Assembly (NCBI GenBank): GCA_002292375.1
Contig: DBBV01000006.1
Location: 209,370-273,369 of the forward strand
DNA length: 64,000 nt
From: Methylococcaceae bacterium UBA975
GTDB lineage: Bacteria; Pseudomonadota; Gammaproteobacteria; Methylococcales; Cycloclasticaceae
Reading direction: 5' to 3'
The translations under genes were made by a program, and so were the position numbers. The notes below the pieces were generated by a model that did no database searches, had not been told where the DNA came from, and was given only the letters and a program-made list of their open reading frames with translations. Below, in pieces: positions 6,525 through 15,645 of this stretch. Within the stretch, counting starts at the first letter, position 1. Each line of letters starts with the position of its first letter.

Positions 6525-8822
6525 ATGGAACGTTTGGAAAGTTATTTTAGTGCTTGGGTTCTTCAATATCGGGCGTGGATTATTGCGGTGACACTAATCG
6601 TGTTAGTTGTGGCTGGCAATGGCTTGCGTTACTTGGGGTTTGATACCGATTACCGTGTTTTTTTTGCCGCCGATAACCCGGAGTTGTTGGCGTATGATGC
6701 GGTGGAAAAAACCTATACCAAGTTTGATAACGTGTTTATTCTGCTGGCACCAAAAAACGGCGATATCTTTCAGCATGACGTATTAAAATTAACAGAAGAA
6801 ATAACCACAGATGCATGGCAAATCCCCTATTCTAGACGGGTCGATTCGTTACAAAACTTTCAACATACCTACGCAGAAGACGATGATTTAATCGTTGAGA
6901 GCCTGTATGAGGAGTCAACTAGCTTACAAGCCGAAGATATAAAAAAAATAAAGCAAATAGGCCTGTCTGACCCGTTGTTAGTGAAGCGCTTAGTCTCAGC
7001 TGATGGGCGCGTCACAGCGTTGAATATCACCATCGAATTTCCAAAAGTCTCACCCGATGCGGAACTAAGAGATGTTGTGGCTAAAACGCGTGAGATGGTC
7101 GCTCTTTATCAAGAAAAATACCCAACAATTGATATTTATACCACTGGGATTTCGTTATTAAATAATGCCTTTGTTGAGGCGGGAGAAAGTGACCTTGCCT
7201 TTCTTGCCCCAATCAGCTTGCTGTTAATGTTTATTATCACGCTGGTTTTGCTGCGCAGCGTAAGCGCGGTAGTTGGTATTACCTTGGTGGTGATTTTTTC
7301 TGATGTGATCGCATTAGGGTTAGGCGGTTATGCGGGGATTAAGCTTACTCCGGCATCAATCTCGTCGGCGCAAATGATTATGGTGTTAGCGGTGGCAAAC
7401 AGTGTGCACTTACTGGTGACCTTTATGTATAGCATTCAGCATAAAGTAGCCAAGCGGGACGCCCTATTAGAAAGCATCAGGATTAATTTTCATCCAATAT
7501 TTTTAACCAGCGCGACGACGATAATCGGGTTTTTATGTTTAAACTTTAGCGAATCGCCACCGTTTAATGATCTGGGCAATTTAGTGGCTGTGGGTGTGTT
7601 TATATCATTTTGCCTTTCACTGACATTTTTGCCTGCAATTATCAGTTATATGCCAGTGCGAGTAAAAGCAGCGAATGATATTTCGGTGGAACGTTTGGCA
7701 AGGTTCTCTCGGTTCGTTATTCGTCAGCAGAATGTTATTTTAGTGCTTTCTGTGCTGGTGGTGGCTGCGGCGGCCTATGCGGCTAGTTTCAATAAACCAG
7801 AAGAACAATTTTTAAAATACTTTGATGAATCTGTGCAATTTAGAGTGGATTCGGATTTTGCCAATCAATCGGTTGGTGGTTTGTTCCAGCTGTCGTATTC
7901 TCTGCCGGCTAAAGGCAAGGGCGGGATAAGTGACCCGCAATACCTTAAGAACCTAGACGCTTTTGCGCAGTGGTTAAAATCACAGCCAGAAACGATTAAT
8001 ACCTATGTGCTTAGCGACACCATGCGCCGTCTTAATATGAACATGCATGGCGATGATCCTGCTTGGTATAAGCTGCCAGACAGTAGGGAGCTAGCGGCAC
8101 AGTACTTATTGCTGTATGAAATGTCGTTGCCGTATGGCTTAGACTTGAATAATCAAGTAAATATTGATAAATCCGCGACACTCTTGGTGGTTGGGGTTAA
8201 GGAAATGAGTAATGTCGAACTGCTCAATTTTGAACAGCGAGCAGAGGCTTGGATGCAGGCCAACTTGCCAGCGAGCATGCAAACAGTTGGTACGGGATCC
8301 ATGCTGATTTTTTCTCACTTAACAGAGAAAAACATAAAAAGCATGTTGAGTGGGTCGCTGTTAGCCTTACTGCTTATTTCGCTTATTCTTGTTTTTGCAC
8401 TGCGCTCAATTAAGATCGGTCTTTTAAGCTTAATACCCAATTTAGTGCCGGTTGTTATTGGTTTTGGCCTGTGGGGATGGCTTTACCAAGACGTTAATAT
8501 GGCACTAGCATCCGTGGTCAGTATGACGCTGGGTATTGTGGTCGATTATACGGTACATTTCCTTAGTAAATATTTACGTGCTAAGCGTGAAAAGGGCTAT
8601 AGCACAGAGGATTCCATTGCCTACGCGTTTACCCATGTGGGGAAAGCCTTAACCATCAGCACACTGATACTGAGTGCAGGATTTGGTGTCTTAATGCTGT
8701 CACCGTTTGCGTTAAATTCCGACATGGCGACGTTAACTACTTGGATCATCATGATTGCCTTGGTCGTTGATTTATTGCTACTGCCTATTTTATTACTCAA
8801 ATTAGATAAGGATAAAAAATGA
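6525..8822 (+). CDS. RND/MMPL-family transporter, second of a tandem pair
   Basis: The 765-aa permease is highly similar over its whole length to the preceding gene, including long identical stretches around the HFLSKYLRAKREKGYSTEDS segment, so the pair is a tandem duplication. The topology is the same two-repeat RND fold. Segment 10 reads GIVVDYTVHF, so one of the two Asp residues seen in its partner is Tyr here. Segment 4 again has AVANSVH with Asn. RND proteins work as trimers or pseudo-dimers, so two diverged paralogues could form a mixed complex, though that is only inference. The gene overlaps the next one by 4 bp, indicating translational coupling. Confidence 0.88.
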   Translation: MERLESYFSAWVLQYRAWIIAVTLIVLVVAGNGLRYLGFDTDYRVFFAADNPELLAYDAVEKTYTKFDNVFILLAPKNGDIFQHDVLKLTEEITTDAWQIPYSRRVDSLQNFQHTYAEDDDLIVESLYEESTSLQAEDIKKIKQIGLSDPLLVKRLVSADGRVTALNITIEFPKVSPDAELRDVVAKTREMVALYQEKYPTIDIYTTGISLLNNAFVEAGESDLAFLAPISLLLMFIITLVLLRSVSAVVGITLVVIFSDVIALGLGGYAGIKLTPASISSAQMIMVLAVANSVHLLVTFMYSIQHKVAKRDALLESIRINFHPIFLTSATTIIGFLCLNFSESPPFNDLGNLVAVGVFISFCLSLTFLPAIISYMPVRVKAANDISVERLARFSRFVIRQQNVILVLSVLVVAAAAYAASFNKPEEQFLKYFDESVQFRVDSDFANQSVGGLFQLSYSLPAKGKGGISDPQYLKNLDAFAQWLKSQPETINTYVLSDTMRRLNMNMHGDDPAWYKLPDSRELAAQYLLLYEMSLPYGLDLNNQVNIDKSATLLVVGVKEMSNVELLNFEQRAEAWMQANLPASMQTVGTGSMLIFSHLTEKNIKSMLSGSLLALLLISLILVFALRSIKIGLLSLIPNLVPVVIGFGLWGWLYQDVNMALASVVSMTLGIVVDYTVHFLSKYLRAKREKGYSTEDSIAYAFTHVGKALTISTLILSAGFGVLMLSPFALNSDMATLTTWIIMIALVVDLLLLPILLLKLDKDKK

Positions 8823-9595
8823 ACAAATTTATTGGTTTATTGTTACTTTTACTACCACTGGTACTGTGCGCGCAAACGCCGGAAGAAAGAGGGCTAGAAA
8901 TAGCGCTAGAAGCTGATAAGCGAGATGCTGGCTTTGGTGATCTGTCATCAAACATGGTGATGACGCTTAAAAATGCCAATGGTGATACCAGTATTCGTAA
9001 AATGCGCTCAAAAGCACTTGAAGTGGTTGGCGATGGTGATAAGAGCTTAACCATTTTTGATAAACCGGCGGATGTTAAAGGTACTGCGTTTTTATCGTTT
9101 ACGCATATTTTAGAAGCCGATGATCAATGGCTGTACTTACCGGCTTTAAAACGCGTTAAGCGTATTTCGTCAAAAAATAAATCAGGCCCGTTTATGGGCA
9201 GTGAGTTTGCCTTTGAAGATTTATCCTCGGTTGAGGTGGCAAAGTACGCGTACCGTTACCTGAAAGATGAGGTGCTCGATGGCGAAGACTGTTTTGTTAT
9301 TGAAACCACGCCAAAGTACCAATATTCGGGTTATACGCGCTCGGTAGTGTGGATGAGTAAAGAAAAATACCAACCATTAAAGGTTGAGTTTTATGATCGC
9401 AAAAAGTCGCTATTAAAAACGTTGATGGTATCGGGGTATAAGCAATATTTAGGAAAATATTGGCGGCCAGATGTCTTGACCATGGTGAATCACCAAACCA
9501 AAAAAGAAACCGTATTGACGTTCTCAGATTATGCCTTTCAAACGGGCTTAACTGATCGGGATTTTAATAAGGCGAGTTTAAAAAGAATTAAGTAA
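8819..9595 (+). CDS. LolA-like outer-membrane lipoprotein-sorting family protein
   Basis: The 258-aa protein begins with a signal peptide (hydrophobic LLLLLLPLVLCAQ, cleavage probably near residue 19). It matches the family often annotated as outer membrane lipoprotein-sorting protein, which has a LolA/LolB-like half-barrel and is regularly encoded beside RND/MMPL permeases. Recognisable parts are the KGTAFLSF segment, LYLPALKRVKRI and FMGSEFAFEDL. In such clusters it is thought to carry a hydrophobic cargo across the periplasm. The ATG overlaps the stop of the second permease (ATGA) and has an AAGGA site. Confidence 0.8.
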   Translation: MNKFIGLLLLLLPLVLCAQTPEERGLEIALEADKRDAGFGDLSSNMVMTLKNANGDTSIRKMRSKALEVVGDGDKSLTIFDKPADVKGTAFLSFTHILEADDQWLYLPALKRVKRISSKNKSGPFMGSEFAFEDLSSVEVAKYAYRYLKDEVLDGEDCFVIETTPKYQYSGYTRSVVWMSKEKYQPLKVEFYDRKKSLLKTLMVSGYKQYLGKYWRPDVLTMVNHQTKKETVLTFSDYAFQTGLTDRDFNKASLKRIK

Positions 9596-9618
9596 TACTT
9601 GGACTGGTTAAAAAATTA

Positions 9619-10812
9619 ATGAATAAACAGCATCTATTTGCGATAACGGTATTGATGGCCCTCGGGGGCTTTGGGACGCATGCATCTGCTAGTGAATGGT
9701 CGGGTTTTGTGGCGGGCGAATACGCCTATTTCCCCCAGTCGGCGTTAGATGAGCAACAGTTTGATCAGCACAATCTATCGTTTTTTGCGGAACCGGAGTT
9801 TTACCATAGCTGGGGTAATGAACACAGCCTCACCTTTGTGCCTTTTATTAGATGGGATCAACACGATTCACAACGTAGCCACCTTGATGTCAGAGAACTT
9901 ATTTGGACACACGCGGCGGAGCAATGGGATATTCGTGCAGGCATCGGCAAAGTGTTTTGGGGGGTCACTGAATCGCAGCATTTGGTTGATATAATTAACC
10001 AAAGTGATTTGGTTGAAAATATTGACGGTGAAGATAAGCTAGGTCAACCGATGATCAATCTAACCTTATTGCAAGACTGGGGTATGCTTGATTTGTTCGT
10101 ATTACCCGGATTTAGAGAAAGAAGCTTTGCAGGAAAGGATGGCCGCTTTCGCTCTAGCCCTGAAATTGACGACCATACTGTGTATGAGTCCGGTGCTAAG
10201 CAAAAACACGTTGATTATGCCCTGCGTTGGAGTCAAACGTTCGATGATTGGGATGTAGGCTTATCGCACTTTTATGGTACCAGCAGAGAACCCAGGATCA
10301 TTCCAACGGTAACGCCAAATGGCCTGGTTTTGGTTCCATTTTACGACATTATTAACCAGACTGGCATTGATGTTCAGGCCACGCTGGATGCATGGTTGTG
10401 GAAAGTTGAAGTGATCCATCGCAGTGGCCAAGGCGAAACCTTTAATGCGTTTACCGGTGGGTTTGAGTACAGTTTTGTGGGTGTTTTCGACTCCTCAGCA
10501 GACCTTGGCGTTATCGCAGAATATTTGTATGATGACCGCGGATCGAGTGCTGCAACGCCGTTTGAGAATGATATTTTCATCGGCGCAAGACTGGGCATGA
10601 ATGATGCGGCGTCCAGTGAACTGTTATTGGGTGTTATCAGTGACTTGAATCAAAATACGCGTTTTTACAGTCTAGAAGCTAGTCGTCGTATTGCACGTTC
10701 ATGGGTTATCAGTGTTGAAGCGAGATTCATATCGGCAGAGGATAATAATGACCCACTGTTTTATATACGGCAGGATGACTCGATAAAATTAGAGTTGGCG
10801 CGCCACTTTTAA
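9619..10812 (+). CDS. Putative outer-membrane beta-barrel protein
   Basis: The 397-aa protein has a signal peptide ending at about residue 25 (THASASEW). It is rich in alternating aromatic and polar residues typical of membrane strands, and it ends in LELARHF with the terminal Phe expected of outer-membrane barrels recognised by BamA. It follows the LolA-like gene by 23 bp and probably closes the export operon, giving a set of inner-membrane pump pair, periplasmic carrier and outer-membrane protein. No specific family name is certain; it resembles hypothetical proteins found next to MMPL permeases. Whether it is the exit channel or a receptor is unknown. Confidence 0.65.
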   Translation: MNKQHLFAITVLMALGGFGTHASASEWSGFVAGEYAYFPQSALDEQQFDQHNLSFFAEPEFYHSWGNEHSLTFVPFIRWDQHDSQRSHLDVRELIWTHAAEQWDIRAGIGKVFWGVTESQHLVDIINQSDLVENIDGEDKLGQPMINLTLLQDWGMLDLFVLPGFRERSFAGKDGRFRSSPEIDDHTVYESGAKQKHVDYALRWSQTFDDWDVGLSHFYGTSREPRIIPTVTPNGLVLVPFYDIINQTGIDVQATLDAWLWKVEVIHRSGQGETFNAFTGGFEYSFVGVFDSSADLGVIAEYLYDDRGSSAATPFENDIFIGARLGMNDAASSELLLGVISDLNQNTRFYSLEASRRIARSWVISVEARFISAEDNNDPLFYIRQDDSIKLELARHF

Positions 10813-10944
10813 GTCAAGGCTGTGGGTTATCAAGTTATTTTCTGATGTGTTGTTCACGCCGTTCGGCTGGAATGCACCAAATGGGTTGATACGTGCACTT
10901 ATTTGATGCAAAATCTGTCTTTCTAAAAATAACAAAGGCACGTT

Positions 10945-11283
10945 ATGAAACTAATTACAGCAATTATTAAACCGTTTAAGTTAGACGATGTCCGTGAGGC
11001 GCTCGGTGACACGGGTGTGGCGGGCGTTACGGTAACTGAAGTTAAAGGCTTTGGCCGTCAACGTGGTCATACGGAGTTATACCGTGGGGCCGAGTATGTG
11101 GTGGATTTTTTGCCAAAGGTTAAGTTGGAAATAGCAGTTTCAGAAGAGCAATTGGATGCCGCGATCGACGCGATTGTAAAGTCGGCAAATACTGGAAAAA
11201 TTGGCGACGGTAAAATATTCGTTACTAATTTAGAAAAAGTCATCAGAATTCGTACAGGAGAAACCGGTAACGAGGCCTTGTAA
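10945..11283 (+). CDS. glnK: Nitrogen regulatory protein P-II (GlnK type), copy 1
   Basis: This 112-aa P-II protein contains the T-loop with the uridylylated tyrosine in the RGAEY segment and the C-terminal KVIRIRTGE signature. P-II trimers sense 2-oxoglutarate and ATP/ADP, and GlnK plugs the AmtB channel when ammonium is plentiful. The stop codon is 1 bp from the start of the adjacent amtB, the classical glnK-amtB arrangement. The window holds a second, very similar pair at 45705-47349. A start codon with AAGG upstream supports the chosen start. The upstream sequence has an NtrC-like half-site near 10873, but I could not find a correctly spaced sigma-54 promoter. Confidence 0.95.
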   Translation: MKLITAIIKPFKLDDVREALGDTGVAGVTVTEVKGFGRQRGHTELYRGAEYVVDFLPKVKLEIAVSEEQLDAAIDAIVKSANTGKIGDGKIFVTNLEKVIRIRTGETGNEAL

Positions 11284-11284
11284 A

Positions 11285-12586
11285 ATGAAAATAACAAATT
11301 TAAAAAAGTTCAGTCTATTGCTAAGTCTTTTAACGTTTCCTTGCTGGGCTCTTGCTGATGAATTAAATGGTTCGAACACGGCTTGGATCCTAACGTCAAC
11401 GGCCTTGGTGTTATTTATGACCATACCAGGCTTATCCATGTTTTACGCTGGCTTAGTCAGAAGTAAAAACGTGCTTTCTGTCTTTATGCAGTGTTTTGCG
11501 ATTACCTGTGTGGCGTCTATTATATGGTTTGTTGCAGGTTATAGCCTTGCCTTCGGTGAAGGTAACGCGTGGATTGGTGATTTCTCTAAAGTGCTATTTT
11601 CGGGCATTGATCGCGATACCTTATCGGGCGATATTCCTGAGTCCTTGTTCGCGATGTTTCAAATGACCTTTGCAATTATAACGCCGGCGCTAATCGTAGG
11701 TGGTTTTGCCGAGCGGATGAAGTTTTCAGCCATGCTGCTTTTTAGTGCCATTTGGCTACTGGTTGTTTACTCGCCAGTGACCCACTGGGTTTGGGGTGGT
11801 GGTTGGTTGGGCTCAATGGGTGTCTATGACTTTGCCGGTGGTTTGGTTGTTCATATTACAGCGGGTGTAGCGGCACTTGTTGCGGCTTTAGTATTGGGTC
11901 CTAGAAAAGGGTTTCCCGTAACGGCAATGCCACCACATAATTTAACCATGACAATTGCCGGTGCCGGCATGTTGTGGGTGGGTTGGTTTGGCTTTAACGG
12001 GGGTAGTGCGTTAGCCGCTAATGGTGATGCTGCGATGGCGATACTCGTCACCCATTTATCTGCTTCAATGGGAGCATTTACATGGATGGTAATCGAATGG
12101 AAAAAATTTGGTAAGCCAAGCGCCTTGGGTGCGGTGACCGGTATGGTTGCCGGTTTGGGTACGATTACTCCGGCTTCTGGGTTTGTTGGACCGGGTGGTG
12201 CGTTAGTTATTGGTCTGTTGGCCGGTTTTGTTTGCTTTAATGCGACGCAATACATCAAACGGGTATTAAAAATTGATGACTCTTTAGATGTGTTCCCTGT
12301 ACATGGTGTGGGGGGTATCCTAGGGAGTCTAGTCGTCGCCGTATTTGCTTCAACCGAGTTGGGTTTGTTTAGCGGTTATGGCTTTGCTGATGGTATCGCA
12401 ACAATACCTGAGCAGTTAAAAGTACAGGCGATTGGTGTTGCTGCTACCATTGGCTATACAGCGATTGCCAGCTACATTATCCTAAAAGTGGTTGCTCTTT
12501 TAACTGGTGGGCTACGCGTTACAGAAGAATCTGAAATGCAAGGGCTTGATCTGGTGTCTCATGAAGAGACGGGCTACAACTTGTAA
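11285..12586 (+). CDS. amtB: Ammonium transporter AmtB, copy 1
   Basis: The 433-aa protein has a cleavable signal peptide (WALADELN near residue 25) and eleven membrane helices typical of Amt trimers, which conduct ammonium across the inner membrane. The pore twin histidines are visible in VVHITAGVAA and VFPVHGVGGILG. It is coupled to glnK 1 bp upstream and closed by a strong terminator at 12604. Its sequence is clearly different from the second Amt at 46072, so these are two Amt subtypes and not a recent duplication. Confidence 0.95.
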   Translation: MKITNLKKFSLLLSLLTFPCWALADELNGSNTAWILTSTALVLFMTIPGLSMFYAGLVRSKNVLSVFMQCFAITCVASIIWFVAGYSLAFGEGNAWIGDFSKVLFSGIDRDTLSGDIPESLFAMFQMTFAIITPALIVGGFAERMKFSAMLLFSAIWLLVVYSPVTHWVWGGGWLGSMGVYDFAGGLVVHITAGVAALVAALVLGPRKGFPVTAMPPHNLTMTIAGAGMLWVGWFGFNGGSALAANGDAAMAILVTHLSASMGAFTWMVIEWKKFGKPSALGAVTGMVAGLGTITPASGFVGPGGALVIGLLAGFVCFNATQYIKRVLKIDDSLDVFPVHGVGGILGSLVVAVFASTELGLFSGYGFADGIATIPEQLKVQAIGVAATIGYTAIASYIILKVVALLTGGLRVTEESEMQGLDLVSHEETGYNL

Positions 12587-12603
12587 ATCATCTTACTAAG
12601 GCT

Positions 12604-12632
12604 AAAAAAACCCGGTTAAACCGGGTTTTTTT
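12604..12632 (+). terminator. Intrinsic terminator after amtB copy 1
   Basis: A CCCGGT/ACCGGG stem with a TAA loop is flanked by an A-tract and followed by seven T residues, and could act in both directions. Confidence 0.92.
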
Positions 12633-12702
12633 AGCGCTGAAATGTATAGTCAAAATGTGTTACAAATAACGGTGTTGTTTTTATCATAACAGGGAGAACG
12701 AA

Positions 12703-13326
12703 ATGATCAAATTATATGCTTACCCCAGATCCAGGAGTACACGGGTTGTTTGGATGCTTGAAGAAATTGGTGTCGATTACGAGTTTATTAAAATTGAATT
12801 ATTGCAAGGTGCAGGTCAAGCTGAAGCGTATTTAAAAATACACGCGGATGGCAAGGTGCCAGCGATTGACGATGATGGCTTTGTATTGACCGAATCAGCT
12901 GCGATCATGAGCTACTTGGGCGATAAATATTCAGCCTGTAATTTGCTACCAGAACCTAAAACGCAAGACCGTGCGCGTTATGATGAATGGTGTTTTTTTG
13001 TACTCACTGAATTAGAGCAGCCCTTATGGACGGTGGGGAAACATACCTTCGTGTTGCCTGAAGAGAAGCGGGTACCAGAAATTTTGGACGTTGCACATTG
13101 GGAGTTTTTAAAGGCCTGTAACGTATTGGAAAAGCGTTTACAGGGTAAAGAGTACGCCTTAGGCGATTCATTTAGCGCAGTTGATATCCTTGTCGCACAC
13201 ACCTTGCGTTGGGCGCATGGCTTTGGTGTTCCATCGGGTTCAGCATTACTGGACGCGTACCGAGAAAAGATGAGCGCAAGGCCTGCTTTCGAGCGCGTAA
13301 TGGCTAAAGAATCAGAAGCCTCTTAA
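12703..13326 (+). CDS. Glutathione S-transferase family protein
   Basis: The 207-aa protein has the thioredoxin-like N-terminal domain (KVPAIDDDGFVLTESAAIMSYL, including the cis-Pro and the ESAAI glutathione-binding motif) and a helical C-terminal GST domain with the conserved YALGDSFSAVDI segment. It presumably conjugates glutathione to electrophiles. It stands alone between two terminated units, with a good GGGAG site before the ATG. The substrate is not predictable. Its presence near an aromatic-degradation cluster may be coincidental. Confidence 0.88.
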   Translation: MIKLYAYPRSRSTRVVWMLEEIGVDYEFIKIELLQGAGQAEAYLKIHADGKVPAIDDDGFVLTESAAIMSYLGDKYSACNLLPEPKTQDRARYDEWCFFVLTELEQPLWTVGKHTFVLPEEKRVPEILDVAHWEFLKACNVLEKRLQGKEYALGDSFSAVDILVAHTLRWAHGFGVPSGSALLDAYREKMSARPAFERVMAKESEAS

Positions 13327-13462
13327 TAAGTAAGAGCCATCTGTTCATTGAGCTATGATAAATGATATAATAACGAGTTGATCCAAACAATTTTTAATCG
13401 TGCCGCGGGCTTGTGCGTGATTGTTTAGCCAAAATCCTTATTAACCTAACAAATGTAGACTT

Positions 13463-15547
13463 ATGACTGACATAACCAAATATAGAAACATCGGTATTTT
13501 TGCCCACGTGGACGCAGGCAAAACCACTACCACAGAGCGTATCTTAAAATTAACCGGAAAGATTCATAAGACAGGTGAGGTTCACGATGGTGAGGCGACA
13601 ACCGACTTTATGGAACAGGAAGCAGAGCGCGGAATTACGATTCAGTCTGCAGCGACTTCGTGTCAGTGGAATGGTCATCGTATGAATATCATCGACACAC
13701 CAGGCCACGTTGACTTCACGATTGAAGTTTACCGCTCGTTAAAAGTACTCGACGGCGGCGTAGGGGTATTTTGTGGCTCAGGCGGCGTAGAACCTCAATC
13801 AGAAACCAACTGGCGCTACGCCAATGATTCTGAAGTGGCGCGGGTTATTTTTGTTAATAAACTCGATCGGATGGGCGCTGATTTTTACCGTGTAGTCGAT
13901 CAAGTTGAAAACGTGCTTGATGCGAACCCGTTGGTAATGGTTTTGCCAATAGGTATCGAAGAAGACTTTAGTGGTGTAGTTGATCTGCTAACTCGTAAGG
14001 CCTACATCTGGGATGACTCTGGTTTGCCTGAAAACTTTTCTATTGAAGAGCCTCCTGCGGACATGCTGGATAAGATGGAAGAGTACCGTGAAAAACTAAT
14101 CGAGATGGCTGTCGAGCAAGATGACGTTTTGATGGAGAGTTACCTTGAAGGTGAAGAGCCTTCACTCGATGATATTAAGCGTTGTATCCGTAAAGGTACC
14201 ATCGCACTGGATTTCTTCCCGACTTACTGTGGTTCTGCGTTTAAAAACAAAGGCATTCAATTAGTACTGGATGCGGTGGTTGATTACTTGCCAAACCCAA
14301 CAGAAGTTAAGCCACAGCCAGAAACTGATGAAGAAGGTAATGAAACAGGTGAGTTTGCGATCGTTGATGCAGCTAAACCACTACGTGCCTTGGCGTTTAA
14401 AATCATGGATGACCGTTTTGGCGCATTAACCTTTATCCGTATCTACTCTGGTGTAATGAACAAAGGGGATACGGTGCTTAATACGTTTACAGGTAAAACT
14501 GAACGGATTGGTCGTTTAGTAGAGATGCATGCGAACGATCGTATTGAATTAAACGGTGCTTCAGCCGGTGATATTGTCGCAGTTGTCGGCATGAAAGATG
14601 TACAAACAGGCCACACCTTATGTGACCCTAAACACCCAGCGACATTAGAGCCAATGGTTTTCCCCGATCCTGTTATTTCTATTGCGGTATCGCCTAAAGA
14701 TAAAGGTGGGTCAGAAAAAATGGGTATTGCGATCGGTAAAATGATCAAAGAAGACCCTTCTTTCCGCGTTGAAACAGATGAAGACAGTGGTGAAACTATT
14801 CTTAAAGGGATGGGTGAGCTTCACCTGGATATTAAAATTGATATCCTTAAGCGCACACACGGTGTAGATGTCAGCGTCGGTAAACCGCAAGTGGCGTACC
14901 GTGAAACGATCACGCAACGCTTAGAAGACAGCTATACGCATAAAAAGCAATCGGGTGGTTCAGGTCAGTTTGGTAAAATTGATTATATTATTGAACCAGC
15001 TGAAACAGGCGAAGGCTATAGCTTTGAATCTAAAGTAACCGGCGGTAACGTTCCTCGCGAATACTGGCCAGCTGTTGAAAAAGGTTTTAAAAAGCAAATG
15101 GATAAAGGCGTTTTGGCGGGTTACCCATGTGTAGACGTAAAAGTCACCTTGATGGATGGTGGTTTCCACGCAGTTGACTCATCAGCGGTTGCTTTTGAAT
15201 TGGCCGCTAATGGCGCCTACCGTCAATCAATGCCGAAAGCTGGTCCACAATTGATGGAGCCGATCATGAAAGTGGACGTGTTTTCACCAGATGACAACGT
15301 AGGTGACGTGATTGGTGACCTTAACCGTCGCCGTGGCATGATCAAATCACAAGATGCTGGCTCAACGGGCGTACGTATTAAAGCCCAAGTGCCGCTGAGT
15401 GAAATGTTTGGCTACATTGGTGATCTACGTACGATGACCTCAGGCCGTGGTCAGTTCTCAATGGAGTTTGAGCACTATATGCCGTGCCCAAGAAACATTG
15501 CCGAAGAAGTGATTAAAGAAGCTAAAGAACGTGATGCAAAAAAATAA
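13463..15547 (+). CDS. fusA: Elongation factor G, second-type (FusA2-like)
   Basis: The 694-aa translational GTPase has the P-loop AHVDAGKTTT, the switch II motif DTPGH and NKLDRMG, followed by domains II-V including the SGGSGQFGKIDY region of domain IV. It catalyses ribosomal translocation and/or recycling in the cytoplasm. It stands alone, not in a str operon with rpsL, rpsG and tuf. Its sequence (for example VFCGSGGVEPQSETNW and the TDEEGNETGEFAIV insert) matches the second EF-G found in Vibrio and other gammaproteobacteria. It may thus be a specialised paralogue, with the canonical copy elsewhere; I cannot see that from this window. A TATAAT at 13366 could be its -10 element. Confidence 0.93.
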   Translation: MTDITKYRNIGIFAHVDAGKTTTTERILKLTGKIHKTGEVHDGEATTDFMEQEAERGITIQSAATSCQWNGHRMNIIDTPGHVDFTIEVYRSLKVLDGGVGVFCGSGGVEPQSETNWRYANDSEVARVIFVNKLDRMGADFYRVVDQVENVLDANPLVMVLPIGIEEDFSGVVDLLTRKAYIWDDSGLPENFSIEEPPADMLDKMEEYREKLIEMAVEQDDVLMESYLEGEEPSLDDIKRCIRKGTIALDFFPTYCGSAFKNKGIQLVLDAVVDYLPNPTEVKPQPETDEEGNETGEFAIVDAAKPLRALAFKIMDDRFGALTFIRIYSGVMNKGDTVLNTFTGKTERIGRLVEMHANDRIELNGASAGDIVAVVGMKDVQTGHTLCDPKHPATLEPMVFPDPVISIAVSPKDKGGSEKMGIAIGKMIKEDPSFRVETDEDSGETILKGMGELHLDIKIDILKRTHGVDVSVGKPQVAYRETITQRLEDSYTHKKQSGGSGQFGKIDYIIEPAETGEGYSFESKVTGGNVPREYWPAVEKGFKKQMDKGVLAGYPCVDVKVTLMDGGFHAVDSSAVAFELAANGAYRQSMPKAGPQLMEPIMKVDVFSPDDNVGDVIGDLNRRRGMIKSQDAGSTGVRIKAQVPLSEMFGYIGDLRTMTSGRGQFSMEFEHYMPCPRNIAEEVIKEAKERDAKK

Positions 15548-15582
15548 GCGGATCGTCTAAGCTAACTTAGCTTTAAATAGAT

Positions 15583-15610
15583 AAAAGGGCTGGTTTTACC
15601 GGCCCTTTTT
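15583..15610 (+). terminator. Intrinsic terminator after the EF-G gene
   Basis: AAAAGGGCTGG and CCGGCCCTTTTT form a stem with one G-U pair around a TTTTA loop, ending in a T-tract. Confidence 0.9.
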
Positions 15611-15645
15611 AATGCCTGAGATAAAATTTTAGATACACTAGTCGT

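Noticed and set aside
10873..10910. NtrC-like site (TGCACC and an imperfect second half) and TGCAC...TGCA as a sigma-54 promoter before glnK copy 1
   Set aside because: The second half of the NtrC site matches poorly and the GG-GC spacing is off by two bases, so I do not call either.
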